From an uncultured Tenacibaculum sp. (GTDB lineage Bacteria; Bacteroidota; Bacteroidia; Flavobacteriales; Flavobacteriaceae), in assembly GCF_947504135.1 (NCBI RefSeq), contig NZ_CANNGG010000002.1:186001-250000 (forward strand): a stretch of 64,000 nt of DNA, written 5' to 3'. The notes under the pieces were generated by a model that saw only the letters and a program-made list of their open reading frames with translations, made no database searches and was not told the origin of the DNA. A program made the position numbers and the translations under genes. Below, piece by piece: positions 33,956 through 44,009 of the stretch (position 1 is the stretch's first letter; every line of letters starts with the position of its first letter).

Positions 33956-36058
33956 ATGAAAAAACAACTATTACTCATAGCAACGCTAGTAGTAGCTATG
34001 TCGTGTAAAACAGAGCAAACTAAAAAAGAAACCACTTCAAACATGGTAGAAAATCCATTATTAGTAAAAAGTTCTTTAGATTTTGGAGCACCAGATTTTA
34101 CTAAAATAAAGAACGAACACTTTATGCCTGCAATTTTAAAAGGTATGGAAGTTCAAAATGAAGAGATTGCTAAGATTGTAGCAAACACTGAAGCGCCAAC
34201 TTTTGAAAATACCATTGTAGCGTTAGAGGAAAGTAGTAAAACATTAGACAATGCTACATCGGTTTTTTATGCATTAGCAGGAGCGCATACAAATGATACG
34301 ATTAAAGAAAATCAAAAAGAATTAGCGCCTAAGTTTTCTAAACACAACGATGAAATTTTATTAAACACTAAGTTGTTTGAAAAAATTAAAGCGGTACACG
34401 ATAATGTAGAAAATCTTGATTTAGATGCTGAGTCTAAACACTTGGTAAAAGAGTATTACAAAAACTTTGTAAAAGCAGGAGCAAACTTATCTGAAGAAAA
34501 GAAAAACGAGTTAAAAGAAATCAATGCTGAGTTAGCAAGTTTATCTAACGACTTCGGAAAAAAGTTATTAGACGCGAGTAAAAAAGGAGGTTTAACAGTT
34601 ACCGATAAAGAGCAGTTAAAAGGACTTTCAGAAGAAGCAATTAAAGGTTTAGAAAAAGACGGAAAGTACGAAATCCAACTGATTAATACCACACAACAAC
34701 CTTTATTACAAACTTTAGAAAACAGAGAAGTTCGTAAAGAATTGTTTGAAAAATCAATTCACAGAACAGATGCAGGTGAGTATAACACAAGCGACTTGGT
34801 AAAGAAAATGGCATCGTTACGTGCTAAAAAAGCGCAAATCTTAGGTTTTGACAACTATGCAAGCTGGAGTTTACAAGGAACAATGGCATCTACACCAGAT
34901 AAAGTTTTTGAAATGTTCAACGGATTAATTCCAGGGTCGTTATCAAAAGTAGCTGCTGAAACGAAAGAGATTCAAGCAGAAATCAACAAAGAAGGAAACG
35001 ATTTTACTTTAGCACCATACGATTGGAATCATTTTGCTGAAAAAGTGCGTAAATCTAAATACAACTTAAATGAAGACGAGGTAAAACCGTACTTTGAGTT
35101 AACCAATGTATTAGAAAAAGGGGTGTTTTATGCAGCTACAAAATTATACGGAATCACCTTTAAAAAACGTACCGACATTCCTACCTATCACCCAGATGTA
35201 GTAGTGTATGAAATCTTTGAAGAAGACGGAAGCAAGTTAGGATTATTCTATGGAGATTTCTTTGCAAGAGACAGTAAGCGCGGTGGCGCGTGGATGGGAG
35301 CTTTTGTAAAACAATCTAAATTAAGAGGACAAAAACCAGTAATTTACAACGTTTGTAACTACCCTAAACCAGCAGAAGGAGAACCAGCATTAATCAGCTT
35401 TGATAATGTAGAAACTACCTTCCATGAGTTCGGACATGCGTTACACGGTTTATTCGGAAATCAAAAATATGCATCAATTTCAGGAACAAGTACGGCAAGA
35501 GACTTTGTTGAGTTTCCTTCGCAATTCAATGAAAATTGGTCAACACATCCAGAGGTATTAAATAATTACGCCTTACATTATAAAACAGGAGAAGTGATTC
35601 CAGATGCGTTATTACAAAAAATTAAGAATGCAGGAACGTTCAATCAAGGGTATTCAATTATTGAAAACTTAGCATCTTCTAATTTAGATATGCAATGGCA
35701 CACCATATCAGCAGATACGAACATTGAAGATGTAGCTAAATTTGAAGAAGAAGCATTAGCTAAAATGAAGTTAAAGATTGATGAGGTGCCACCAAGATAC
35801 CGTTCAACATATTTCGCGCATATTTTTAGCGGAGGATATGGTGCAGGATACTACTCGTATTTATGGACAGAAATGTTAAGTCACGATGCGTACGATTGGT
35901 TTAAAAACAACGGATTGTTAACTAGAGAAAACGGTCAGAAGTTTAGAGAGCAAATCTTATCGAAAGGAAACACAATGGACTATGCAGAAATGTATAAAGT
36001 TTTCGCAGGAAGAGATCCACAAGCTGAACCAATGTTAAAAGCGAGAGGGTTACAATAA
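33956..36058 (+). CDS. M3-family zinc metallopeptidase (oligopeptidase A/Dcp type), lipoprotein
   Basis: 700 residues. A lipoprotein signal (MKKQLLLIATLVVAMSCKT, cysteine near 17) indicates export. The long helical thimet-oligopeptidase fold carries the zinc motif HEFGHALHG around residue 490, with the third ligand Glu in the region following GTSTARDFVEFPSQ. It cleaves short peptides. The closest relatives are peptidyl-dipeptidase Dcp and oligopeptidase A. The pentapeptide-repeat gene begins at the very next base after its stop, so they are likely cotranscribed. Confidence 0.93.
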   Translation: MKKQLLLIATLVVAMSCKTEQTKKETTSNMVENPLLVKSSLDFGAPDFTKIKNEHFMPAILKGMEVQNEEIAKIVANTEAPTFENTIVALEESSKTLDNATSVFYALAGAHTNDTIKENQKELAPKFSKHNDEILLNTKLFEKIKAVHDNVENLDLDAESKHLVKEYYKNFVKAGANLSEEKKNELKEINAELASLSNDFGKKLLDASKKGGLTVTDKEQLKGLSEEAIKGLEKDGKYEIQLINTTQQPLLQTLENREVRKELFEKSIHRTDAGEYNTSDLVKKMASLRAKKAQILGFDNYASWSLQGTMASTPDKVFEMFNGLIPGSLSKVAAETKEIQAEINKEGNDFTLAPYDWNHFAEKVRKSKYNLNEDEVKPYFELTNVLEKGVFYAATKLYGITFKKRTDIPTYHPDVVVYEIFEEDGSKLGLFYGDFFARDSKRGGAWMGAFVKQSKLRGQKPVIYNVCNYPKPAEGEPALISFDNVETTFHEFGHALHGLFGNQKYASISGTSTARDFVEFPSQFNENWSTHPEVLNNYALHYKTGEVIPDALLQKIKNAGTFNQGYSIIENLASSNLDMQWHTISADTNIEDVAKFEEEALAKMKLKIDEVPPRYRSTYFAHIFSGGYGAGYYSYLWTEMLSHDAYDWFKNNGLLTRENGQKFREQILSKGNTMDYAEMYKVFAGRDPQAEPMLKARGLQ

Positions 36059-36628
36059 ATGAATGACTTTTTTGATAACGAAACATTTACAAAAGTTGAT
36101 TTTACACTAACAAAAATCAACAAAGGAGAATATGACAGCTGTACGTTCGAGAATTGCAATTTCGAGAACGTACATGCTTCAAATATTGAATTTTTAGAGT
36201 GTGAGTTTATCAACTGTAATTTTAGCAATACAGTGGTAAACCACACTTTTTTTAAAGATTGCACTTTTGAAAATTGTAAAATGGTTGGGGTAAAGTTTAA
36301 TGAATGCAATAACTTTTTGTTAGAAATGAGCTTTCATAACTGCCAACTAAACTTATCTTCTTTTTACCAATTAAAAATTCCTACTACAAAATTTATAAGT
36401 TGTAATTTGCAAGAAGTAGATTTTGTTGAAGCTGATTTAAGTAGAGGTCTCTTTAAAGATTGTGATTTAAAAGGAGCAATTTTTGATCAGACGAATTTAG
36501 AAAAAGTAGATCTTACAACTGCCACTAATTTTGCAATAGATCCTGAAAATAATAGTATTAAAAAAGCTAAATTTTCCAATGAGAATATTGTAGGATTGTT
36601 ATATAAATATGATATTGTGGTGGAGTAA
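36059..36628 (+). CDS. Pentapeptide-repeat protein
   Basis: 189 residues built of A(D/N)LxX-type pentapeptides, for example CTFENCNFENVHASN and CNLQEVDFVEADLSR, predicting a right-handed quadrilateral beta-helix. Qnr-type gyrase-protecting proteins share this length and fold, but most pentapeptide proteins of this size have no known role, so resistance should not be assumed. No gap separates it from the M3 peptidase gene. Confidence 0.88.
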   Translation: MNDFFDNETFTKVDFTLTKINKGEYDSCTFENCNFENVHASNIEFLECEFINCNFSNTVVNHTFFKDCTFENCKMVGVKFNECNNFLLEMSFHNCQLNLSSFYQLKIPTTKFISCNLQEVDFVEADLSRGLFKDCDLKGAIFDQTNLEKVDLTTATNFAIDPENNSIKKAKFSNENIVGLLYKYDIVVE

Positions 36629-36736
36629 TGTGGTTGGGGTTATTGAAGTGGCAAAGATGCTGAGAAGTGAAGTTAAAAAGTTGCTAAATTAAAAGCTAGA
36701 AGCCAAGAGCAAAAAGCTAACTACAAACAAAAGAAA

Positions 36737-37672
36737 ATGACAAAACCAATAGAAGATAACCTTGAAAAGATTCCAGTAATAAACAGGTTGGTAGCCTTTG
36801 GAAAGAAAATTAAAATTCCGGGGTTAGAAGGAATGTCTTTGTATGATGTACTCGAAATGTATGTTATCGGTATTGTAAAAGGAGCATTAACAACAAGGGC
36901 AGGAGGTATTGCTTTTAGTTTCTTTATGGCAATCTTTCCATTCTTATTATTCATTTTAACACTCATTCCATACATCCCGATTGAAGGTTTTCAAGAAGGG
37001 CTACTTTCATTAATGCAAGAAGCATTGCCACCTAAAACCTTTGAAGCGGTAGATTTTGTGATAAAAGATATTATTAACAATCAATATGGCGGATTGTTAT
37101 CATTCGGTTTTTTAGCTTCTATTTTTTTAATGACTAACGGAGTAAATGCTATATTTGGTGGATTTGAATATTCTTATCATGTAAAAGAAATGAGAAGTGT
37201 TTTTAAAGCCTATTTTATTTCTTTAGGCGTATCGTTACTTATGTCTTTTTTCTTAATCGTTACCGTAACACTGATTATCTTTTATCAAATAGCATTGACA
37301 AGAATCCATAAGTTTGGGTGGTTAAATACAGGAGATTTAGATTTGTTTTACTACGGAAGAGGTTTCTTGTTTCTTGTAATGATTTTTACCATTGTATCCT
37401 TACTTTTTAGATACGGAACCAAGCAAGGTAAAGATGTAAAATTCTTTTCTCCAGGAGCTATTTTAACCACTGTTGTTTCGATGTTTACGTTTTACTTATT
37501 CGGAATTTATGTAGTGAAATTTGCTCAGTATAACCAATTATATGGTTCAATAGGAACCTTATTGATTTTAATGCTTTTTGTATGGTTAAACGCAATTATT
37601 CTGCTTCTAGGTTTTGAGTTAAATGCTACGATTTACCGTTTAAAGCGCAAAAATAAAGCGAGAGCTAAATAA
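36737..37672 (+). CDS. YihY/BrkB-family inner-membrane protein
   Basis: 311 residues with six predicted membrane helices. It shows the family region TRAGGIAFSFFMAIFPFLLF and a terminal helix with LLILMLFVWLNAIILLLGFE, read as adjacent pieces. The family was once called ribonuclease BN by mistake; its true function (possibly lipid or small-molecule transport) is unsettled. Monocistronic as far as can be seen. Confidence 0.9.
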   Translation: MTKPIEDNLEKIPVINRLVAFGKKIKIPGLEGMSLYDVLEMYVIGIVKGALTTRAGGIAFSFFMAIFPFLLFILTLIPYIPIEGFQEGLLSLMQEALPPKTFEAVDFVIKDIINNQYGGLLSFGFLASIFLMTNGVNAIFGGFEYSYHVKEMRSVFKAYFISLGVSLLMSFFLIVTVTLIIFYQIALTRIHKFGWLNTGDLDLFYYGRGFLFLVMIFTIVSLLFRYGTKQGKDVKFFSPGAILTTVVSMFTFYLFGIYVVKFAQYNQLYGSIGTLLILMLFVWLNAIILLLGFELNATIYRLKRKNKARAK

Positions 37673-37721
37673 CATTTTTCTTCATATTTTTTCGGATATT
37701 TGCAGGCTAAAACGCAAATCA

Positions 37722-37778
37722 AATTACGAATTTTTAATTACGAATTATCAATAAGTTCATAATTAAAAATTCATAATT
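37722..37778. repeat. AT-rich long hairpin upstream of hisS
   Basis: AATTACGAATTTTTAATTAC (37722-37741) is matched 18 of 20 in reverse by ATAATTAAAAATTCATAATT (37759-37778). This lies in the 120-base gap before hisS and would form an extended hairpin in a transcript. Such AT-rich palindromes recur in flavobacterial intergenic DNA. Confidence 0.5.
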
Positions 37779-37795
37779 CATAATTAACAAAAAAA

Positions 37796-39160
37796 ATGAA
37801 ACCAGGAATCCCAAAAGGAACAAGAGATTTTTCATCAACGGAAGTAGCAAAGAGAAACTATATTTTTAATACGATTAGACATTCGTTTGAAAATTTCGGA
37901 TTTCAACCTATTGAAACGCCAAGTTTTGAAAACTCTTCTACATTAATGGGAAAATATGGAGAAGAAGGGGATAGATTGATTTTTAAAATCTTGAATTCAG
38001 GTGATTATTTAAAGAAAGTAGATGAAAACCTATTGGCAGATAAAGACAGTCAAAAAGTTACGTCGAAAATTTCTGAAAAAGCATTGCGTTACGACTTAAC
38101 AGTGCCGTTTGCACGTTACGTAGTACAACACCAAAACGAAATTATATTTCCGTTTAAACGTTATCAAATTCAGCCAGTTTGGAGAGCTGATAGACCTCAA
38201 AAAGGACGTTTCCGCGAGTTTTATCAATGTGATGCCGATGTAGTAGGAAGTAAGTCGCTATGGCAAGAAGTTGAGTTTGTGCAATTATATGATACCGTTT
38301 TTAGTAAGTTAGGATTAAATGATACGACTATCAAAATCAATAACCGAAAAATCTTATCTGGAATAGCTGAGGTAATTGGAGCATCAGACAAATTGATTGA
38401 TTTTACAGTGGCTTTAGATAAGTTAGATAAAATAGGAAAAGACGGTGTGGTTAAGGAGATGTTGGAGAAAGGAATTTCTGCTGAAGCCATTGAAAAAGTG
38501 GATCCGTTATTTAACTTTTCAGGAAGTAATCAAGATAAGTTAGCTTCTTTAGAGGATATGTTACAAGGGTCGGAAGAAGGATTACAAGGAGTGGCCGATT
38601 TAAGAACTGTGGTTGATAATGTAGAAAGTATTGGATTAGCTTCGGCAAGCTTAGAATTAGATGTAACCTTAGCTAGAGGATTAAACTATTACACAGGAGC
38701 TATTTATGAAGTAGCAGCACCTGAAGGTGTAAAAATGGGTTCTATTGGTGGTGGAGGTCGTTATGACGACTTGACAGGTATTTTCGGTTTAAAAGATGTT
38801 TCAGGAGTAGGAATATCTTTCGGATTGGATAGAATTTACTTGGTTATGGAAGAATTAGGACTGTTTGAAGCAGTAGAATTGCCAAAACCTAAAGTATTGT
38901 TCTTAAACTTTGACGAAAACGAGAGTTTAGATAAAATAAAAGCCATAAAAACATTAAGACAAAACAATATTAAGTCAGAAATGTATCCAGATGTGGCAAG
39001 CAGTAACAACCAGCAAAAAAAGCAATGGAAGTATGCTACAAATAGAGAAATAGAGTTTGTAGTTACCACTGTTGAAAACGGTACGCTTGTTGTTAAAAAT
39101 ATGTCGACAGGAGAGCAAACTACTTGTTCTTTAGACGAATTGATAAATAAAGTGCAGTAA
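37796..39160 (+). CDS. hisS: Histidyl-tRNA synthetase
   Basis: 454 residues. Class II synthetase motif 2 is in [20 protein letters not shown], the histidine-specific motifs are [18 protein letters not shown] and [12 protein letters not shown], and motif 3 is [14 protein letters not shown]-terminal anticodon-binding domain follows (about 365-454). It charges tRNA-His in the cytoplasm. Essential gene. FolE follows 47 bases downstream with its own -7-like element. Confidence 0.97.
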   Translation: MKPGIPKGTRDFSSTEVAKRNYIFNTIRHSFENFGFQPIETPSFENSSTLMGKYGEEGDRLIFKILNSGDYLKKVDENLLADKDSQKVTSKISEKALRYDLTVPFARYVVQHQNEIIFPFKRYQIQPVWRADRPQKGRFREFYQCDADVVGSKSLWQEVEFVQLYDTVFSKLGLNDTTIKINNRKILSGIAEVIGASDKLIDFTVALDKLDKIGKDGVVKEMLEKGISAEAIEKVDPLFNFSGSNQDKLASLEDMLQGSEEGLQGVADLRTVVDNVESIGLASASLELDVTLARGLNYYTGAIYEVAAPEGVKMGSIGGGGRYDDLTGIFGLKDVSGVGISFGLDRIYLVMEELGLFEAVELPKPKVLFLNFDENESLDKIKAIKTLRQNNIKSEMYPDVASSNNQQKKQWKYATNREIEFVVTTVENGTLVVKNMSTGEQTTCSLDELINKVQ

Positions 39161-39207
39161 ATTACCAACAATGTTGTAAATTTGCGCCCTACTAATTTTA
39201 GATAGAA

Positions 39208-39900
39208 ATGTTTGAAGTGAACAACAACAAAATGAATGACGATAGAATTGACGAAATAGGAGAGAACCACATTGCTACGTCGGCTAAAACACCTTTACGT
39301 GCAGATGCTTTCGATATTTCTGACGAAGAAAAAATAGAAAGAATTCAAGAAAGTGTTAAAGAAATTCTTGAAACTCTAGGAATGGACTTAACAGACGATA
39401 GCATGCAAGGTACTCCTAAAAGAGTTGCAAAAGCTTTCGTAAATGAGTTGTTTATGGGATTAAACCCAAAAAACAAACCAAAGGCATCAACATTTGACAA
39501 TACCTACAAGTATGGTGAAATGTTAGTTGAAAAAAACATTATTGTATATTCAACATGTGAACATCATTTATTACCAATTATTGGTAGAGCTCACGTTGCG
39601 TATATTTCAAATGGTAAAGTAATCGGTTTATCTAAGATGAATCGTATTGTAGAGTATTATGCTAAGCGTCCGCAAGTGCAAGAGCGTTTAACAATGCAAG
39701 TAGTACAAGCAATGCAAGAAGCATTAGGAACGCAAGATGTTGCTTGTGTTATAGATGCTAAACATTTATGCGTTAATTCACGAGGAATTAAAGATATTGA
39801 AAGTAGTACAGTAACTGCTGAGTTTGGTGGAGCATTTAAAAACAAAGAAACCAAGCGTGAATTCTTAGATTACATAAAATTAAACACTGATTTTCAATAG
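39208..39900 (+). CDS. folE: GTP cyclohydrolase I
   Basis: 230 residues. The zinc/active-site motif is YSTCEHHLLPI, followed by GLSKMNRIVEYYAKRPQVQE and the terminal LCVNSRGIKD...EFGG. It opens GTP to dihydroneopterin triphosphate, the first step of folate and pterin synthesis. A TAAATTTG box at 39177-39184, within 30 bases of the start, may be the -7 element of its promoter. The ATG at 39232 (residue 9) is an alternative start. Confidence 0.96.
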   Translation: MFEVNNNKMNDDRIDEIGENHIATSAKTPLRADAFDISDEEKIERIQESVKEILETLGMDLTDDSMQGTPKRVAKAFVNELFMGLNPKNKPKASTFDNTYKYGEMLVEKNIIVYSTCEHHLLPIIGRAHVAYISNGKVIGLSKMNRIVEYYAKRPQVQERLTMQVVQAMQEALGTQDVACVIDAKHLCVNSRGIKDIESSTVTAEFGGAFKNKETKREFLDYIKLNTDFQ

Positions 39901-39920
39901 AAAATAAGTTGTGAATAAAT

Positions 39921-39955
39921 AAAAAGCTCATTCGAAAGAATGAGCTTTTTTATTT
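39921..39955. terminator. Bidirectional terminator between folE and the convergent gene
   Basis: AAAAAGCTCATTC and GAATGAGCTTTTT form a perfect 13-bp stem around a GAAA tetraloop (39921-39950), followed by more T. Confidence 0.9.
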
Positions 39956-40161
39956 TATGCTTTTGCTTTAAATCTCTTATATCCAGTAAAAAAGAAGAAT
40001 AAACTAAAGATAATTTTTATACCTAAATAAAAATATTTATCAGTTGTAGTCCATGAAAAAAGCAATTTGTATATTTCTTTATTTTCTAAGAATTGAACAA
40101 TACCATCAAATAATATTACAATACCAAAAATAAGATAAAAATAAGGCATTACTTTACTCAT
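39955..40161 (-). CDS. Small two-helix membrane protein
   Basis: 68 residues with two predicted membrane helices and a basic C terminus (GYKRFKAKA). No family recognised. The start codon overlaps the stop of the lytic transglycosylase gene by one base (TAATG), so it is translated from the same message, which supports it being real. Confidence 0.72.
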   Translation of the reverse strand: MSKVMPYFYLIFGIVILFDGIVQFLENKEIYKLLFSWTTTDKYFYLGIKIIFSLFFFFTGYKRFKAKA

Positions 40162-41063
40162 TATTGAACAGGGATTTTTATTTCGTATAGTTTTCTACTA
40201 CGGTTATTTAACTTATTTTCACGTAACCAAGAATTATGTAGCTTCAGGTCTTTGTATGTAGTTCCGAACTTTTTAGCAAACAAAGCAATATTAGTAATAG
40301 CAGTATCTACTTTTACAGTATAAGTTTCAGGTAGTGTGTATAGATCTTCTTTATCAAAAGAGAAACCGTATTTTTCTGGGTTAGATATAATCTCTTTTAA
40401 AGCCAAGATTCTAAAAACGTAACGTTCAGTCTCATCAGGTAATAAAGCATCGTAATAACTAGTTACTCCTTGCTCATCTAATCTTCTAGAAACACCATAG
40501 TTACCCGCATTGTAAGCTGCAGCTGCAAGTGTCCATGAACCAAAACGTTCTTTTGATTTCTTTAAATATTCAGCAGCTACTTTGGTAGATTTTTCTATAT
40601 GGTAACGTTCATCAACATTACTATTAATTTCTAATCCATATTCTCTTCCTGTTTGCTTCATAAAGTGCCACATACCAGCAGCGCCCGCATGTGATGTTTC
40701 ATCAATAAATCCACTTTCAGCCAAGGCTAAAAATTTAAAATCGTCAGGTAAGCCATATTTTTCTAGTAGAGGTTCTAAAATAGGAAAGTATTTATTAGCA
40801 CGTTTTATAAGTAACAATCCGTTAGACTGCCAATAAGTGTTTACCAATAGCTCGCGATCCATTCGTTCTCTAATGTCAGGTTTTTCAATAGGAACTCGTT
40901 CTCCAGCTAAATTTAAATCGTTAGGTAGTTTTAAAGCTTTAACCTCATAGCTTTCTGCCACATTTTTAATGGTAGGTTCGTTTGATTTACTTATAGTATT
41001 GGTAAATAAAATTCCAACAAATACTATAGTTAAGATAGATAAGAAGCGGATTGATTTGTTCAT
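40161..41063 (-). CDS. Membrane-anchored lytic murein transglycosylase (SLT domain)
   Basis: 300 residues. An N-terminal membrane anchor or signal (about 5-24) precedes the SLT/MltD-like catalytic domain: ALAESGF with the catalytic glutamate, GAAGMWHFMKQTGREYGL, and AAAAYNAGNYGV. It cleaves peptidoglycan with formation of 1,6-anhydro-muramyl ends. A C-terminal segment with KIPV resembles a trace LysM-like end, but no complete LysM is present. Confidence 0.92.
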   Translation of the reverse strand: MNKSIRFLSILTIVFVGILFTNTISKSNEPTIKNVAESYEVKALKLPNDLNLAGERVPIEKPDIRERMDRELLVNTYWQSNGLLLIKRANKYFPILEPLLEKYGLPDDFKFLALAESGFIDETSHAGAAGMWHFMKQTGREYGLEINSNVDERYHIEKSTKVAAEYLKKSKERFGSWTLAAAAYNAGNYGVSRRLDEQGVTSYYDALLPDETERYVFRILALKEIISNPEKYGFSFDKEDLYTLPETYTVKVDTAITNIALFAKKFGTTYKDLKLHNSWLRENKLNNRSRKLYEIKIPVQ

Positions 41064-41099
41064 TTGTTCTTTTAGTTTTTGTCAAGTTGTGTAATGGTA

Positions 41100-41765
41100 T
41101 TAATCCATCAAAAAACATTCCTTTTTTAATATTTCAGAAATAGTTTTTGCCTTTGTCAGTATCATCACATGTGTACCATTTTCAACTTCAATTGCGTTTT
41201 TGATATACTTTATAGGAAAAACCTCGTCTTTTTTTCCATGAATATGTATTATTCCAGGAATCGATTTTTCTTGTTCCCAATGTAATACGTTGTATATAGC
41301 CCATTGCAAATACTTTTTATCTCTTATGGATAAATATATTTTATATAGCTCAGCTCGTTTTTTTAAATAATCATTAAAAAAGTAACGTTCATAACTTTCA
41401 ATATTAGAAATAACTTTAGAAGGGAAAAGTTTATAGGCTTTTGTTATTTGTGCTAATTTAAAACGTTTAGGAAACTCTTTATTGTTCTTAACACTAGAAA
41501 TTATAATTATTTTTTTACAATTAATAATTTTACTCATTTCTTGTACCATAATACCTCCAAAAGAAACTCCAATTAATACAGGGTTTTTATGTTGGATTTT
41601 AGCACACAATCGTTGGGCGTATTCTTCAATACTTTCATCGATAGATGTTGGAAGCATCCAATCTAAAAAGTGTAATTCAAAATGTTCTTCTGGTAAAGAA
41701 ATACGCTCAAATATTTTGGTATTGGCAGCTAAACCAGGAACAAAATATAGGTGAGTTTTAGGCAT
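41100..41765 (-). CDS. Alpha/beta hydrolase
   Basis: 221 residues. The nucleophile elbow is GVSFGG (serine near 74), the acidic residue is in IHGKKDEVFP and the terminal histidine in ENGTHVMIL, completing a catalytic triad. No substrate can be assigned. It overlaps the preceding DUF6438 lipoprotein gene by one base (TAATG), forming an operon with it. Confidence 0.85.
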   Translation of the reverse strand: MPKTHLYFVPGLAANTKIFERISLPEEHFELHFLDWMLPTSIDESIEEYAQRLCAKIQHKNPVLIGVSFGGIMVQEMSKIINCKKIIIISSVKNNKEFPKRFKLAQITKAYKLFPSKVISNIESYERYFFNDYLKKRAELYKIYLSIRDKKYLQWAIYNVLHWEQEKSIPGIIHIHGKKDEVFPIKYIKNAIEVENGTHVMILTKAKTISEILKKECFLMD

Positions 41766-42511
41766 TATTCAATAAACTTTTTGTCTAATAAAATACCATC
41801 TATGTATTCATGTATATCAATAAGTTCATCAGGAATATCTTTCCATAAGCGAATTAAGATTTGTTTTCCATCATGAACTATATAGGTACTAGATAAATCG
41901 GGTATTCTAGGATTGTTATAAGCGTCTTTAAAATTTTTAAAATCCTTTTTAGCAAGTTTTTCGTTTAACTCTTGTAGTTGTTTTTCAGAAAGCGTAAATT
42001 TCTGAATACCTTTTACAAGTACATATTCTACTCCGTTGTAAACAACGCTTCCTTCTTTATCAATGGAAACAGTATATACTGGGCAGTCACCAAAACATTG
42101 AGTTTTAGTAATTCTTAATAGATTGTTTTTTTCTTCGGAAATAATGTTAGTTAATTTTTCTTCCGTATTGGCATCAATCAATCTGAACTCACCACTTTCT
42201 TGTAATTTATCAATCCAAAAATCACGTTTCCCTTCTGGAACTTCAACAATACCTATTTTTGAAGCATCTGTTTCATAAGCCATTTTACTCCAAGTTAAAC
42301 CGCTATTTTTTATAAGTGATTTTACATCATCAATACTTTTAGCGTTTTTAAGAACAACAATCAGTTGATTTTGAGAAGCTATAGGTTTAGTAGCTTCTTC
42401 TTTAGCAATTATTACTTTTTCAGTAGGCTCAGCTAGTTTAGTTTCAGAACCTTTTTTTGGAATACCACAAGAGATTCCTGTAGCTAAAAAAGAGTATAAT
42501 AAATACTTCAT
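41765..42511 (-). CDS. DUF6438-type lipoprotein
   Basis: 248 residues. A short lipoprotein signal (YSFLATGISCGIPK) is followed by a domain with ITKTQCFGDCPVYTVSIDKEGSVVYNG split by turns; the CxGxCPVY pattern is the hallmark of DUF6438. The first half (about 45-120) is a separate region of unknown fold. Function unknown. Upstream partner of the alpha/beta hydrolase. Confidence 0.78.
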   Translation of the reverse strand: MKYLLYSFLATGISCGIPKKGSETKLAEPTEKVIIAKEEATKPIASQNQLIVVLKNAKSIDDVKSLIKNSGLTWSKMAYETDASKIGIVEVPEGKRDFWIDKLQESGEFRLIDANTEEKLTNIISEEKNNLLRITKTQCFGDCPVYTVSIDKEGSVVYNGVEYVLVKGIQKFTLSEKQLQELNEKLAKKDFKNFKDAYNNPRIPDLSSTYIVHDGKQILIRLWKDIPDELIDIHEYIDGILLDKKFIE

Positions 42512-42547
42512 AGGTAGTTTTTTTGATTGAGTGAACTAGTTGACAAG

Positions 42548-43882
42548 TTAAGCAATAACTTCAGTATCCACAAAATCAAAACGAACTAAACCATCTTCAT
42601 CAATTTTTGTTAACGTAACTGTGTGTAATGTATTTACTAATTCAGGATTCCAAGGAGCTTTAACCTTTACGTAGTTTTCGGTAAATCCATGGATATACCC
42701 TTCTTTGTTTTCACTTTCAAATAAAACAGTTAACGTGTTACCTAACTGACTTTCATAAAAAGCTCTACGTTTTTTAACAGATAATCCGCGCAGCATTTTA
42801 CTTCGTTTTGCACGTGTTTTCTTTGGAACCACACCATACATTTCAATGGCTTCAGTATTTGGTCTTTCAGAATACGTGAAAACGTGTAAGTAAGAAATAT
42901 CTAAATCAGCTAAATAGTTATAGGTTTCTAAAAATAATTCATCTGTTTCACCAGGGAACCCAACAATAACATCTACACCAATACAAGCGTTAGGCATTAC
43001 TTCCTTAATTTTTGCAACTCTATCAGTATATACTTTACGTAAATAGCGACGCTTCATTTTCTTTAAAAGTGTGTCACTTCCTGATTGTAGAGGAATGTGA
43101 AAATGAGGAACAAACGTATTTGAGTTGGAAACAAAATCAATTGTTTCATCTTTTAATAAGTTAGGTTCAATTGAAGAGATTCGTAAACGGTTAATTCCTT
43201 CTACTTTATCGAGAGCTTGTACCAACTCTAAAAAGGTATGTTCGTGCTTTTTGTTACCGAATTCACCTTTTCCGTAGTCACCAATATTTACTCCTGTTAA
43301 AACAATTTCTTTAATCCCTTTTTCAGAAATTTCTTTGGCATTTTTCAATACATTTTCTAAAGTATCACTTCGAGAAATTCCACGAGCTAGCGGAATGGTA
43401 CAGTAAGTACATTTGTAGTCGCAACCATCTTGCACTTTTAAGAAAGCACGGGTACGATCTCCAATAGAATACGAACCTACATAAAAATCGGCATCTTCAA
43501 TTTCACAAGAATGTACTTCACCAATATCATTTTTGGTTAAGTCGTTAATATAGCTAGTTACATTAAACTTTTCCGTAGCACCCAATACCAAATCTACACC
43601 ATCAACAGCAGCTAATTCTTCTGGCTTTAATTGTGCATAACATCCTACACCAATAACAAAAGCTTCTTCATTTTTCTTTAAAGCAGATTTTACAATACTC
43701 TTAAAGCGTTTATCAGCATTATCTGTTACCGAACAAGTATTAATCACATATATATCAGCTTCCTCTTCAAACTCAACACGCTCAAACCCTTTATTAACAA
43801 AGTTTCTGGCAATGGTTGAGGTTTCTGAAAAATTTAATTTACAACCTAAGGTGTAAAAAGCTACTTTCTTATCTACATTCAT
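42548..43882 (-). CDS. mtaB: tRNA t6A methylthiotransferase
   Basis: 444 residues. The N-terminal UPF0004 domain has the first cluster cysteines (LGCKLN, NTCSVTDNAD, GCYAQ). The radical-SAM domain has CDYKCTYCTIP, and a C-terminal TRAM domain follows. It converts N6-threonylcarbamoyladenosine to ms2t6A at position 37 of tRNAs, acting in the cytoplasm with two iron-sulfur clusters. The MtaB rather than MiaB or RimO assignment rests on the N-terminal motif and length. Confidence 0.93.
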   Translation of the reverse strand: MNVDKKVAFYTLGCKLNFSETSTIARNFVNKGFERVEFEEEADIYVINTCSVTDNADKRFKSIVKSALKKNEEAFVIGVGCYAQLKPEELAAVDGVDLVLGATEKFNVTSYINDLTKNDIGEVHSCEIEDADFYVGSYSIGDRTRAFLKVQDGCDYKCTYCTIPLARGISRSDTLENVLKNAKEISEKGIKEIVLTGVNIGDYGKGEFGNKKHEHTFLELVQALDKVEGINRLRISSIEPNLLKDETIDFVSNSNTFVPHFHIPLQSGSDTLLKKMKRRYLRKVYTDRVAKIKEVMPNACIGVDVIVGFPGETDELFLETYNYLADLDISYLHVFTYSERPNTEAIEMYGVVPKKTRAKRSKMLRGLSVKKRRAFYESQLGNTLTVLFESENKEGYIHGFTENYVKVKAPWNPELVNTLHTVTLTKIDEDGLVRFDFVDTEVIA

Positions 43883-44009
43883 CTTTTTTCTATCCTAAAT
43901 AAAAAACAAAAGCCTTGTACAAGTCTTTAATTTTTTAGAAGTTCGTATAGTTTATTTAATCTACGACTGCTTAAAGCAGTTTTGGGTTTGCAAAAGTACG
44001 ATAATATTC

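Noticed and set aside
36059-36628. Pentapeptide-repeat protein as a quinolone-resistance (Qnr) gene.
   Set aside because: Only the general repeat is visible; no Qnr-specific loops can be recognised, and the context is a housekeeping peptidase operon.
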